DNA of 64,000 nt from the NCBI RefSeq assembly GCF_000471905.2, contig NW_006499435.1, positions 708,156 through 772,155 on the forward strand, given 5' to 3'. Within the stretch, counting starts at the first letter, position 1. Every line of letters begins with the position of its first letter. Both the position numbers and the translations under genes were made by a program. The notes below the pieces were generated by a model. It did no database searches and was not told the origin of the DNA. It worked only from the letters and a program-made list of their open reading frames with translations. This stretch comes from Amborella trichopoda. Taxonomy: Eukaryota > Streptophyta > Magnoliopsida > Amborellales > Amborellaceae. Of the stretch, positions 11,165-22,800 are shown in pieces.

Positions 11165-11950
11165 TATGTTACAGGTACGGATGTAAATGGGCTAGTTTGA
11201 GTCCACATCAACCACAACCCAGATCCAACCTGACTAAGTTGGGGTGAGACAGAGACCTGGTTTAAGTCCAAGTCATGGGATTTTGACCCAACCCATCAAA
11301 TCGGTCTAGATTGGGATATACATAACAAAAAAATATTAAACATATAATTTTATGTATATATAAGCAATACGAATAATTTAGGAAAACTTACATAATACCC
11401 CTTCACTTAATTATCTATATATTGATCCCTCAATACTTTTTTTATTCACATAAACATTATTATTATTTTCTTTTGTATTGATCCTGTTAGTAAATTTTTT
11501 AAGTCAATTTGGATGAAATACCCCTCTCAGTTTTTTTTTAAAAAAAAGGTTTAAGGTCAGTTAGACTTTTGCGGGGTTGAATCAACCTCGGCCGCATGAA
11601 CTTTCCCCAATGTCGAACCAACTTTAAACTTAATTTTTTTAGTATTTGACTAAGAGGGATATTTCCATGGAAACTGACCTAAAAATTTCACCCAGGTGGT
11701 GGATGCAAACGAAAGCAGTAGCAATGTTTATGATTTAAATAAAAAGTATGCGGGGATATAAAACAGTAGCAATGTTTATGATGTAATAAAAAGTATGTGG
11801 GGATATACCAGTTTCGTAGAAGTCGATGCCAACCCGACCCGAACTGATAAGGTCTAAGCTGGATCTGAACCCGACCCAAGTCTACGTCCACGCCAGAGCA
11901 AGTGCACCTAAACCCAACAGAGACATGAATCGGGTCCACCACCCAACCTA
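11165..11950. mobile_element. Putative hAT-like element with GACCC-rich ends
   Basis: The left end (about 11175-11320) and right end (about 11815-11950) are both dense in CCAACCC/GACCC and GGTTTGGG-like words in opposite orientation. They flank an AT-rich core. Left GGATGTAAATGGGCTAG resembles hAT termini. No target duplication could be verified, so this is an inference from compositional symmetry. Confidence 0.3.
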
Positions 11951-12098
11951 GGGGGTTGAACTTTACAAGTTAACCTTTTAGTATCCATCCAAATATCAAT
12001 AGATAAAAAAAAAAAAGAATTTTGAGTTCTTAACATTTAGATATTTCCCTCCAAATATTGGATTGCTCAAGTGTAATATTAGGAGGTTAATATTTTTT

Positions 12099-12610
12099 GG
12101 GAAAGGTTTCTATACTTTCCCTACATCATAGAAGAGCTATCCTTCCCCTAACATCTAGCCGACTAATTTTGATCAAGAGAGCCACTTATCGTTTGATTTT
12201 AGATCCAATGTCTCAAAGTATTTTATATTTAGTTTTTTTTATACAAATTGTATGAATATAAAATTTGGTACGTGCCGTCTTCTCCTTGGGGCGCACCTAT
12301 TAAAATATTAAAAATAATTTTTCGATAAAATGTAATAACCAAAATATCCATTGAATCTTTCAAGGGTATTTTGATCATTTTATTCTATTGGAAATATTTT
12401 TTTTTATATTTTTAGCTCGTGCAAGTTTAATAGAGGATTGGACGTCCAAAATTTGGTGTCAAAATAGTTTATAGAAAAAAATCAAAATAAAATAGTGTAA
12501 AGACATGACATTGTAATTGGGGTAATCTTAGCCCTCTATTCGGAATGGACGGTTAGATAAAAGGAAGTATATAAGTTTTATGTTGTAGAGGAATCATAGA
12601 AAGCTTGCCC
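12099..12610 (+). mobile_element. MITE family C, copy C1
   Basis: 512 bp with terminal inverted repeats: left GGGAAAGGTTTCTATACTTT, then an AGAAGAGCTATCCT segment; right inverted as AAGTTTTATGTTG, then AAAGCTTGCCC. An exact 9-bp target duplication ATATTTTTT is present at 12090-12098 and 12611-12619. The interior is AT-rich and non-coding. The 9-bp duplication and long TIR fit a Mutator-like MITE. Other copies are at 14753, 34005 and 48417. Confidence 0.85.
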
Positions 12611-12970
12611 ATATTTTTTAAGCCCACATAAGGTGTCGCTTAAATTACATCCCTGAAATTTAGGATCTAAAAAAGTATTCCCAGCATTAGATTTCTATGA
12701 AAGAGTAGATGATCATGTACTCCCACGAGACTAAGAAATCTTTTGCAATAAATTTTTTTTTTTTAATGTTTCTTTTGCCATAATTATCCATTCGAATTTT
12801 GGTCCCCAAAGTTATGCCGCAAACTTGTGAGATGCATGGGGAAAAAAGGACATTCTATTATTATTTTGACAAGAGAAAAAGGAACATTCTATAAAGTTAC
12901 TTTGTCGTGTGAACGATTGTTTGCTGACCATTTTAATATTTTAATAATAGAAAGCATATAATAATAAAAA

Positions 12971-13326
12971 GGGTGGGGCTTGTACAAGGATGAGGTCTTA
13001 AACAAGTAAAGCATACCTTCAAATAATATTGAAAGATGTTGTTTTATTACTGACAATTTTTTTGATAGCCTGAAAAATTATTTCTATCTTTAATTATAAA
13101 ATTTAAAGCTTCAAAAATAGTAGAGATGGAGTAGATCTAGGAACATTTATTTTTTTTGAAAAGTAACGGTCTAGAAAATGCTCCATTTTTTCTCTTGTCC
13201 ATACATCGTGAGGTCGAGATGATTGATTTGAAGATTTTTGGGTGTCAAAAAAACTTTCTTTAATGGAACTTTTAGGTGCACCTTGAAATGACTGTTTAGA
13301 ACCTCGCCTTTATATAAACTTCTTTT
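12971..13326 (+). mobile_element. MITE family A, copy A2
   Basis: 356 bp. The left end GGGTGGGGCTTGTACAAGG is diverged; the right end has GTTTAGAACCTCGCC, then TATATAAACTTC. A perfect 10-bp direct repeat ATAATAAAAA flanks it (12961-12970 and 13327-13336). The interior aligns with A1 (AATTATAAAATTTAAAGCTTC block, TTTTTTCTCTTGTCCATAC block). Confidence 0.8.
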
Positions 13327-13336
13327 ATAATAAAAA

Positions 13337-14430
13337 CGTCAATTAAAAAGACCAAGTCACCTTAGAAAGTATCGTGGTCTTTTTAAGTTCCATTTCGCTG
13401 TGGTATATCTTATGAAATAATAATAAAAAATTATTAAAATTACTTTGTTCAGGATTAAATTCATGATCATAGGAGTCAAGTTTTAAATATGTAAAATTTT
13501 AGATCCAAATTTCATCTTTAAGATAAAATTTTGAAGGAGCCCACGTTCAAACTGGTGTGCAACACCAAAATGTGTGCCTTATTCATTTGAGGGTACATAA
13601 ATTTCCATAATTTTTTCAATTAAATAAAAAATACCAAATACTTTTTATGATTTTTGGTGTATTTGAAAGGATGATCGAAGCCTTTACAAGGCTTGTGTAT
13701 TGATATGTTCGATTAACTTAACATTTAGGGTCGTTTCTTGCTTGAAATATTGCTCAATTTTAGAAGTTTTTGATAAATCAATGTTTAAAAAAAAAATATT
13801 TTGCTTAATAAAATTATTATTTTTATGAATACGGAAAGCGTTTTTCAATTTTTCTTAATAAATTAAATTTTTTTGATAAAATTATTTATTTTGATAAAAA
13901 TATGTTGTTTTTATTAATATGACAAAACCTATATGTATCGGTCTCTCTCTCTTGTGACATCGTGTCTTCTACAGATGCATTTCTAGAAGGACATGTAAAA
14001 GTTGTTGGATCAATTTCTTTTCCATTGTTTTTAATTCTGAATAGCAGTATCTTGAAGTGTTACAAAACTTGAAACTGGAGTGCGTAAACATATGTGTGCT
14101 TATTTTTTTAATAATAAGCATAGACAAATGTAATGTTTCTGCAACACCTGAGTACATATTTATACTGGGGTAATACATTTGTGGTAAGGTGTTGTAAAAT
14201 TATTATCAGGCTTCATTCTTGGAAACAAAAAGATTTATGTGATTTGTTTGGGATCATGTACAGAACCATAGTATTCAATATTAATTTATATAAAAATTTG
14301 TTTTACTTTTGTTGTAAGATAAATGTACTTAATAAGATATTATACACTTAATCTAAGTTTTTCTATTTTTTTAATTTTTTTTTGAGGGTTTTGACCTTTC
14401 TTTTAAAAAAAAAAAATCTACTTTATCAGT
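13337..14430. other. AT-rich intergenic DNA, no gene seen
   Basis: Long A/T runs and no supported gene. Just to the right, at about 14435-14530, a GGTTAACC / GGTTAGTCCGG-rich patch looks like one end of a hAT-type element; I could not find its partner end. Confidence 0.5.
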
Positions 14431-14752
14431 TAGTCTGGTTAACCACCCCGGTTAGTCCGGTTCCGATTCTAACCACTCTTACCCTCTTGTTTGGTTAACC
14501 CTTTTAGTTCGATTTTGCACACACTGATCCAACCATCTATCTAGATCGAACGGCTAGAAGCAACCTACGTGTCTATCATATGTAATTAGGGATACATCTA
14601 AATTGCCCTGTCTATCATGATTCTAGAAAGGCTCATTTTTTAGAAGTAAAATTACCAAAAAATTATAAGATAATTTATAACATATTTGATGTTTTGAGGA
14701 TAACTTATTATCTTTTTGTGAATATTTTTTTCTTCATAAGGTAAATATAATT

Positions 14753-15444
14753 GGGAAACGTTTCTATGCTTTCCCTACAACATAGAAGTTCTATCCTCCT
14801 CCTACCATCCAGCCGTCCAATTTTGATCAAGAGAGCCACTCGCCATTCGAACTTAGATCTGACCTCTCAAAGTATTTTATTTTTAGTTTTTCTTATACAA
14901 ATTGTATGAATATGAAATTTGGTGCGTGCCATCTTCTCATTGGGGCACACCTATAAAAATATTAAAAATAATTCTTTGATAAAATATAATGATCAAAATA
15001 TCCCTTGAAACTTTCAAATGGTGTTTTGATCATTTTATTTTGTTGAAAATATTTTTTTTATATTTTTTGCTAGCGCAAGTTTAATAGCGGAGTGGACGTC
15101 CAAAATTTGGTGTCAAAATAGTTTATATAAAAAAAATTAAAAATAAAATAGTATAGAGATGTGACATTGCGGAAGCTTAAGTAATCCTGAAGGTGGGGTA
15201 GCTGTCTAAGTGGTGCCAAAGAACTTCAAAATCTCAATAAAAGGAATTCAAATAACATGTATTCAACAAGTGACATACTCAACTCATGTATGTCAGAGAC
15301 ATAGCCGACGCTGCACACAACCCAACTGCCCTGGCACTTTCTCCTCTTCACAACCGGCGCTTTTTAACCCTCCTTTCAAAATGGACCGTGGGATACAGGG
15401 AGGATAGAACTTCTATGATGCGGAGAAGCATAGATAGCTTGCCG
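14753..15444 (+). mobile_element. MITE family C, copy C2, with ~180-bp extra internal sequence
   Basis: It has the same ends as C1 (left GGGAAACGTTTCTATGCTTT; right GGGAGGATAGAACTTCTATG, then ATAGCTTGCC) and an exact 9-bp target duplication AATATAATT at 14744-14752 and 15445-15453. It is 692 bp, about 180 bp longer than C1 and C4. The excess lies at about 15185-15365. It is less AT-rich than the rest (e.g. CCGACGCTGCACACAACCC) and absent from the other copies. It could be captured host DNA, as in Pack-MULEs, or a later insertion. Confidence 0.8.
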
Positions 15445-15895
15445 AATATAATTTGACTTATATGTGGCCGCTAAACATACGCGTCTTTTTACTGGCGTAA
15501 AAAACTTGACTATGAATAAATTTTTTAACATCATTAATGTTAGAGGTAGGAAACCTAAATACATTGACTTGGGGTTGGTGTTAACCAACTACCCATGTTA
15601 GCTACCTCGGATTGAGACTAGGCTTGGGGCAGGCCAGCCATGGCCGTACCCCCGTACAAGTCCCTACAGGGCTGCCCAAGCTTAACCCTTGTCTTGTTCA
15701 AGTCGATTCGGGCTTAAAACAAGTAAAAAAAAAAAAAGGGGAAAAGAGAGTAGACTCAATATTGTTAGATTTGCTTCGGAGTCTTTTTTTAGTTTGGTGA
15801 GAAAAATGAAGCAATTTGATACTCCAACGGATTTGAGGGAAGGCTTCGGTTTTTTTTAATTTAATATAAATAAATTAAACATTTATATATAAAAA

Positions 15896-16286
15896 GGTGA
15901 TGTTTGTATAAAACCAAGGCTCTAAATAATCAAAGTAGAGCGCACCTTCAAATAATGTCGAAAAATGTGCTTTCAATACAAGAAATCTTTACGATAGCCA
16001 CAAAATATATTTTAACCTTTAATTATAAAATTTCTTCAAAAATAATATAACTCAAGCAAATCTATAAAAATTTGAAAATCTTGAAAATTGACGATCCAAA
16101 ATTACATTACAATATGCACTATTTTCAAAACTTGAAATCCATTTTTTCTTCTCATGTCCATGCATATTGACGTCCAGATGATCAATTTGAGGATATTTGG
16201 GCATCAAAACAATATCTTCTAGTGAAATTTTCAAAGTGGGCTCTGATGTGATCGTTTAGAGCATCGGCTCTATATAAATTTTTTCT
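15896..16286 (+). mobile_element. MITE family A, copy A3
   Basis: 391 bp. Left GGTGATGTTTGTATAAAACC, then AAGGCTCT; right AGAGCATCGGCTCTATATAA. A perfect 10-bp direct repeat TATATAAAAA flanks it (15886-15895 and 16287-16296). The interior is that of family A (CTTGAAATCCATTTTTTC, TCATGTCCATGCATATTGA). Confidence 0.85.
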
Positions 16287-16534
16287 TATATAAAAATACA
16301 AAAAATAATGTAAAATTCAAAAAAATTTCAAAAAATAAATAAATTATATAGATATGCCTTTGTTTTGACCAAAAAGACCGAAGCAAAGGCCGAATCCACC
16401 CAAAGCAGACCCGAATTTGACCAAAGCGGCCTAAATTTGACCAAAATAGTAACACCAATATTCGCTCCGCTTCTGTTTAGGCCTAAAGTCTAAAAGCTTC
16501 AACCTCTTTGGCCGAAGTGAAGCGAATTCAATAA

Positions 16535-16640
16535 CACTGAGTAGACCCTTAGCTCGGCCCTGTGGGCCTAGCACTCAATTGCAGGGCCTGGCCTTTGGAC
16601 CACATTTTGTGCCTACGCCCTAAATTTTCAGAATAGCAAG
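16535..16640. repeat. Short hAT-like GC-rich remnant
   Basis: It contains CTCGGCCCTGTGGGCC, GCAGGGCCTGGCC and a CACATTTTGTG.CC.A.GCCCTAA segment that also occurs in the elements at 10424 and 40236. A single-ended fragment. Confidence 0.4.
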
Positions 16641-17244
16641 CCCTATTAGAGGGGAGATCAACAGTATACGATGACATCGACTTTACAATCAAATTGATTT
16701 TTTGGATAAAGGTCGGATGATGATAATTTGGATAGAAGTTGGCTTTGGGGTACAATTAAAGCCTAAGTATAAGATTATACGGTTAATCTTCCTATGCAAA
16801 TTTTAAGGCTCAAATTTCCACAATATAGCTCAGTTGCAGTGACAATTTGCAAAGGTTTTTCAAGGATTGAGTTATGTGGTCTAAGTATCTGAGCCTTGAG
16901 AAGCAGTCAACTCAGAAACTCAGAAGAGGGAGGATGTTTCACTCACGGATTGAGGACCCAAAATTTCACATGTTTATCATTCCAATCACCGTGATTTTGA
17001 ATCTCAGAAAAAAAGAATGGATTAAGAACCTTGGGTATGATTAATCATGTGCCTTTCTTTTTCTTTTTTTTCCTTTTTTTTGATATAAAAGAATTTCTTA
17101 TTTTGCTTAATAACAAATCTCTCTTTCCCACATAACATAAACAATTGTCTCATGGCTGACACAGTATTTCGTTTTGCCCAAAATTCTATGAGCCGGTATG
17201 GTATGCTATGCTACCTCGGAAGGATAGTTTGCTTCTATTCCCAG
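16641..17244. other. Intergenic DNA, no gene seen
   Basis: Mixed-composition sequence with no coding exon or repeat that I can support. Confidence 0.5.
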
Positions 17245-17600
17245 GTTCAAAAGAATTACTAGGATTTTTTTCAATCTGAAATTTTAGAAACCACTCATGA
17301 ATCTGTAGATGATTATTCTCGAAAGAAAAATATTTGAAATTTCAGTATTCTATTTCTAACGTCTAGATCTCACCCTCTAAAAAATAGATGCTTTCCATTC
17401 AATCTTGAGAAAAAAAAAAAAAATTTCAAGGGTTTAGAGGGTCCAGTAAGGATTTTTTTTATTAAGGATAATTGATGTATTAAAGAGGTTATATCCCCAA
17501 AATTTAGGATCCTAAAATTAATCCTCCGTGGGATTTTACACGAGGGACTAAATGGACAATATACTTCTCAGGGAGTAGAATATCTTTAGGCAAATTCTAA
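17245..17600. repeat. Dispersed repeat family D
   Basis: It contains GGTTATATCCCCAAAATTTA, GGATCCTAAAATTAATCC and GAGGGACTAAATGGACAATA. The same ordered blocks recur near 54240-54350 (GGGGTTACATCCCCAAATTT) and in part near 39780-39870, 46960-47150 and 52895-53160. It is non-coding; probably a small transposon whose ends I cannot fix. Confidence 0.45.
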
Positions 17601-18032
17601 TAGCTTTTCTCCATAAAGGCCTTCATTTTTGCTTGTTTATTTTCCTTGTCTATATTTATTTATGTCTAAATGGGTGGTTTAGGTTTCTTTTCAATTGAAT
17701 GGCCTCTTAAAAACATAGGATCCTAGGCTTTAAGTTTGTTTTATTTTATGAAAACATTGAATGTCGCATCCAAAGAGTGAGAGTCATTTCAATCCCATTT
17801 ATTCCTTTCAATCCCCTATTTTAATAGCTAACCCTAGAACTTATAGCAGCCTAAGTCAAAGCACTAATAAACCTAGGCAACATTCTCTCAGCCGAAAGAA
17901 TTGAGGGAATTAAGCCACATTCTCATAGTACAAGAAAATTTATAGACTTAGGCTATTTTCCCCTAGGTGCAAAAAATGTGGTGACTAAAGCCTACTCTAT
18001 CCTAAAAGCCAAAACACAGAATTAAAAGAAAA

Positions 18033-18412
18033 TGGTTTGATAGGGCTGCAGTCCTATCAAATTAAGTAAATCCTCATCTCATAACTCATCAAAAATTGTA
18101 AGTCAAGTATTGGAAACCTTTACATCAATCCTCTTGATTTGAACATTATGGTTATGAAAAAAAATTAGGATTTTTAAGCTCTAAAAAAAATGTATATTAT
18201 AACAAATAATTTAGATTATCTATTTTTCCTTAAAAATAAAAGCTCACAGATTTGCAATATCTTTATCATTGTTTTAGTTTCAAATTTTATTGTCAACATT
18301 GAATATTGATTTTTCAGCCATCATAGAGATTTAAGTCTCTCAATAGTACTTTCTAGACGAGAATTTGAGGTGAGGCTTTATTTTGTTTTCATAGGCCTTA
18401 TAGAAACCTCAT
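18033..18412 (+). mobile_element. MITE family B, copy B1
   Basis: About 380 bp. The left end TGGTTTGATAGGGCTGCAGT continues to a near-perfect palindrome (TTTGATAGGGCTGCAG mirrored by CCTATCAAA). The right end is GAGGTGAGGCTTTATTTTG, then AGGCCTTATAGAAACC. The interior is distantly alignable with family A. Other copies are at 36302, 45585 and 53168. Confidence 0.65.
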
Positions 18413-18437
18413 TCTTAAGAGAGTGTGTTTTAGAGAG

Positions 18438-18815
18438 GGGTGCAGTTTGCATATGGATGCATCCGTAGGTGGTAGAGGTAAGACGCACCTTCAAATTTTA
18501 TCATAGTATACAATTTTGATGTAAAATGTTTTTAGGATTATCTCAAAATCTATTTTTATATATAATTATAAAATTTTAAATATAAAAAATGATTAAAATC
18601 AAGTAGATCCATAAACATACGAAAATCTTGAAAATGGACGGTATAGATAATATGTTGTAAAATACATTATTTTTGAGACATAAAATCTTTTTTTTTTTCA
18701 TAGTCATGCATCTCGATGATGTCTTTCAACATTAAAACTACTTTTTTCGATGGATTTTTTAGGGGCATCCGTAGTTCTACATTATAAGGTAGCATCCTTT
18801 ATGTAAACTTTTTCC
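18438..18815 (+). mobile_element. MITE family E, copy E1
   Basis: Left end GGGTGCAGTTTGCATATGGA, overlapping the palindrome GGATGCATCC; right end TTATGTAAACTTTTTCC. The interior shares blocks with family A (TAATTATAAAATTTTAAAT, GAAAATCTTGAAAATGGAC, TCATGCATCTCGATGATG). The closest relative is E2 at 51766. It lies only ~1 kb upstream of the P450 start. Confidence 0.65.
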
Positions 18816-19019
18816 TTGGGAGAGAAATGTTGTAGCGTGGCACGTGGGTGTGTAGAGAAAACATGTTGTAGCGTGGCATGTGTAGAGAGAAAGCGCATTA
18901 GAGGAACCTGGACATCACTGAAATTAATTTTCATAACTAACTTACCTTCCCAAAGGACACTGGGAATCTGCGGGAACACAGTCTGAAACTATAAATATTT
19001 TAAAATATTCCTCACAAAC

Positions 19020-19530
19020 AACACATTCCATTAAACTCTAAAAGCCTAGAGAGAGAAAATACCCTAAAACATAGACTTACATGTAGCCCCAGTGCCAAGA
19101 GAGAAAGACACCAAGACAAAAACGCTAGAGAGAGAAAGACCAAAGAAAAAAATGAGAGAACCCACAAATACTCAAAGAGAGAGATAGGCTTAACCCAAAA
19201 TCAAGAGAGTTAGAGAGAGAAATAACATTGGAAAATAGTTAGAGAGAGAAATAACATTGGAAAATAGTTAGAGAGAGAAATAACATTAGAAAATAGTTAG
19301 AGAGAAACCATAGTAGCTTGCCAAGTAATCTAAGCCTACTACTGTATGTTGAAGAACTTAGGTCACCCAGAGCCAGAGAGAGAGAGAGAGAAATACCCTA
19401 GAGCTAGAGAGAGAAAGACCAAAGACAAAAATGTGAGAGAACCCACAAACAAATACACAAGGGAGAGAGAGGTTAACCCAAGACCATGAGAGAGAGAAAT
19501 AAGATTAGGAAAGAGTTAAGAGGGAGAAGC
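19020..19530. repeat. GAGA-rich region with a 30-bp tandem repeat, upstream of the P450
   Basis: Repeated AGAGAGAGAAA blocks. Between about 19208 and 19300 a ~30-bp unit (TTAGAGAGAGAAATAACATT, then GGAAAATAG) is repeated three to four times. Polypurine tracts are common in plant promoters, but a regulatory role for this one is only an inference from position. Confidence 0.7.
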
Positions 19531-19756
19531 TTGCCAAATAATCTTAATGGTTGAACTTAGGTCACCCGCCATAACCAACCCCAGTCTCCCACCACGAAAC
19601 CTCACCCCCAAAATTACTATTTTGCCCCTTCAACTCCCTCTCTAACCCCACCAAATCTCAACCCCCAAACCGGTAGTTAAGGACCCAATAAACCAAAAAA
19701 TTACCCTTTAATTAACCCACTAATCCCACCATTTCAGCTCACCAAATTGAAACCAC

Positions 19757-19765
19757 TACATAAAG
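19757..19765 (+). promoter_or_regulatory. Possible TATA element of the P450 gene
   Basis: TACATAAAG lies about 85 bp upstream of the ATG at 19848, in an otherwise TATA-poor, C/A-rich proximal promoter. Weak match. Confidence 0.3.
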
Positions 19766-19847
19766 CTCTCCACGACAAGAAACTCACAAAAACGCTTATA
19801 ATTCAAAGCCATGCTCCTTTCCTCCCCACACTCGGCACACAAACACC

Positions 19848-22800
19848 ATGGATTCTTATCGCTTAGCCTCGAATTCGACTGGAATTTATGCCGGAAACAT
19901 CTTCCGGCGACCCCATCTCGACCTTCGCGTCCTGGAAGTCTTCTTGGCCGTCGGTGTCTTCGTGCTTTTCCATCAACTGAGGCCGAGAAACCGGCGCGGC
20001 CTGGCTTCCTGGCCGCTTCTTGGTATGCTCCCTTCTCTGTTATTTGGCCTGAAAAACGATATTTATGAATGGATTTCATGTGTCCTTATTAAAGAAGGCG
20101 GGACTTTTGTATTTAAAGGACCGTTATTTAGCAACCTGAATTGCGTTATCACTTCGGATCCCCGAAATATCGAGCACATTTTAAAGACGAAATTCGTTAC
20201 CTTCCCAAAGGGCGAGTACTTTCGGAAGAATCTCAGCGATCTTCTGGGCTCCGGGATCTTCAACTCCGATGACGACGTGTGGCAGAGGCAGCGGAAGGTG
20301 GCGAGTATCGAGTTCCACTCGACGAGGTTCCGGCAGCTGATGCACGACTCGCTAGAAAGACTCGTCCACGAGAGGCTGCTGCCGGTTCTCGAACTCTACG
20401 GTGAACGCATCAGCGGGATCGATTTGCAGGACGTCCTCCTGAGACTGACGTTCGACAACGTCTGTATGATCGCATTTGGGGTCGACCCCGGCTGCCTCAG
20501 CCACAGATTACCGGAAATACCCTTTGCCAACGCCTTTGAGAAGGCAACTGAGGCCTCTGTTATGAGGTTTTTGATGCCCACTTCTCTTTGGAAAATTATG
20601 AGATTTTTTAACTTGGGTTCTGAAAAAGAGCTCAGAGAAGCCCTGGTGAGGGTTGACGAATTTGCTGGAGGTGTTATTAGAGAGAGAAAGAGAGAATTAT
20701 TATCAGATTTTGGAAAAAAATCAGATTTATTGACTGTTTTTATGAGGATGAGAGACGAGGAGGGCAGGGCATTTTCGGAAGAATTTTTGAGGGACATTTG
20801 TATAAATTTTATTTTGGCGGGAAGGGACACCTCATCTGTGGCCCTGGCCTGGTTCTTCTGGTTAGTGGGACAAAATCCAGGGGTAGAGGAGAAAATTTTG
20901 GAGGAGATGAGGGGCATTTTGGGTCATAGAGTGGTTGAGGGACCACCAAAGTGGAGACCAGAGGAGGTGAAAAAAATGGAGTATCTGCAAGCTGCCTTGT
21001 CAGAGGCTCTCCGGCTTTACCCCTCAGTGCCCGTGGATCACAAAGAGGTTTGTTTCTCTCTCTAAACTTTCCCTCTTTACCGAGGTTTCTTTCTTTTCCT
21101 TAATTTTTTGTTCTCTTTCTCTATCTAAAGAGGTTTGTTTCTCTTTCTGACCTTTCTCTCACTAAAATGGTTTTGTTTCTCTCTCTAAACCTAAGGAAAC
21201 CACATTTAACACCAAAAAAAAAAATTGAAATGTTAGCTGTGTCTTCCAACTAGAAACAAATAATTATTGTACACTATTTTTATGAGTCCCCCGACTTTTC
21301 CATAATTGTTTTATTTTTTCAACAAATTTGACTATTTGAGACCTTTTAGATTTTGTTTAATTTAAAAGGGACGTTTAACCAAAGATTATCTGAAAGTTTT
21401 TCTTTGGTTATACGTGGCTTACCTTAAAGGGAAAAGTTTGTATTAGAGCCCAGGCTCTAAACAATCAAATTAAATCTTACATCAAAATTTTTATTAAAAT
21501 AGGTTGTTTTTTATACCCAAACATCTTCAAATTGATCATCTCGACATTTAGATGCATGGACATGAGAAAAAAATGGATTTCAAGTTTTGGAAATAGTGTA
21601 TTTTGTTAGGCATTTTTGGACCATCAATTTTCAAGATTTTCAAGTTTTTATAGATCTATTGATCTACAGTATTTTTTAAACTTTATAAATAAAAATAAAA
21701 ATATATTTTAAAGCTATCACAAAAATTTCCAATATTGAAACCACATTTCTTGATACTATTTGAAGGTAGGCTCTAATTTAATTGTTTAGGGCCTACGGCC
21801 TATACAAACCGCACCCTACCTACTTGGTTGTGTGTTTATTTTCTTATTACGTATATATTGATAATCGTGGACCCCGCCCCAACCTCTTATGGGACCTCAC
21901 GCTCTGACACCTTAAGTTTGTTGGTGTGTAGGTGTAGAGAGAGGGTGGGAGGAAGAGATTTTATCTTTAAAATTAAAAACAAGAAGAGAGAAAGAGAGCA
22001 TTTTATCACGATATTATATATAATGAGACAATGTACCATTGGTACAAAGAAGCTACAATTATTTATAACGGTCCCATGTGAAATCTGATTGTTTGGGCAT
22101 GTCATAAAGTTTGAAAAAATTTCTTTTCAACTTTGAGCTTACTCAATAAAATGAATGCAACCACCCAATTCTATATTCAATAGTCAATATTAATTATGAC
22201 CACCTTGTATTAAAAGCAACTGATCTCATTATATACTTTCCTTTTTATTATTTGTGTATAGGTGTGCATGAGAGAGAGATAGCTTAATTTGGTTGAACTT
22301 TGATTTTGCACTTGAACAAGTGCTCCACTTCTATTATTGTTCTTTCACAAGCAAACTTCTTTGAAGTGTGTTGGAGCAGAGAAAGAGAGAGTCACTCTTT
22401 CATGGCTTTTCTTATTAATGAGGTAGATGGACATCCTTTTCTTGCAAGAAAGTTAATGATATGGAAGTATACAATGAGGCCATTATCTTTAGTATAAGGT
22501 GGTCACAATTAATTTTGATCATTGGATGTGAAATTTGGTGACTACATTTATTTCATCGATCAAACTCGTAGTTCAAATTTTTTTCTTGCGAACTTTATGA
22601 AACACTCAAGCTACATATTTCACATAAAAAAAAAAAAAAACTATTGATATTGCATAAGCCTTTAATATCTCTCTCTCAAGATAGAAAAATAGATCATTAA
22701 TGTTCAAAAGAGAGAGAAAAAGTGTGTAGGAGTGTAGAGGGAGCATGTGCGTTTCCTATGAGGTTCATTGGCATGTTATCTTGCGAGAAAGAATTAGATA

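Noticed and set aside
19756..20079. Antisense open frame over the P450 first exon
   Set aside because: A shadow of the GC-rich P450 coding strand; no independent features.
20396..20917. 173-residue antisense open frame in the P450
   Set aside because: Mirrors the P450 coding sequence (I-helix region) on the opposite strand; not a gene.
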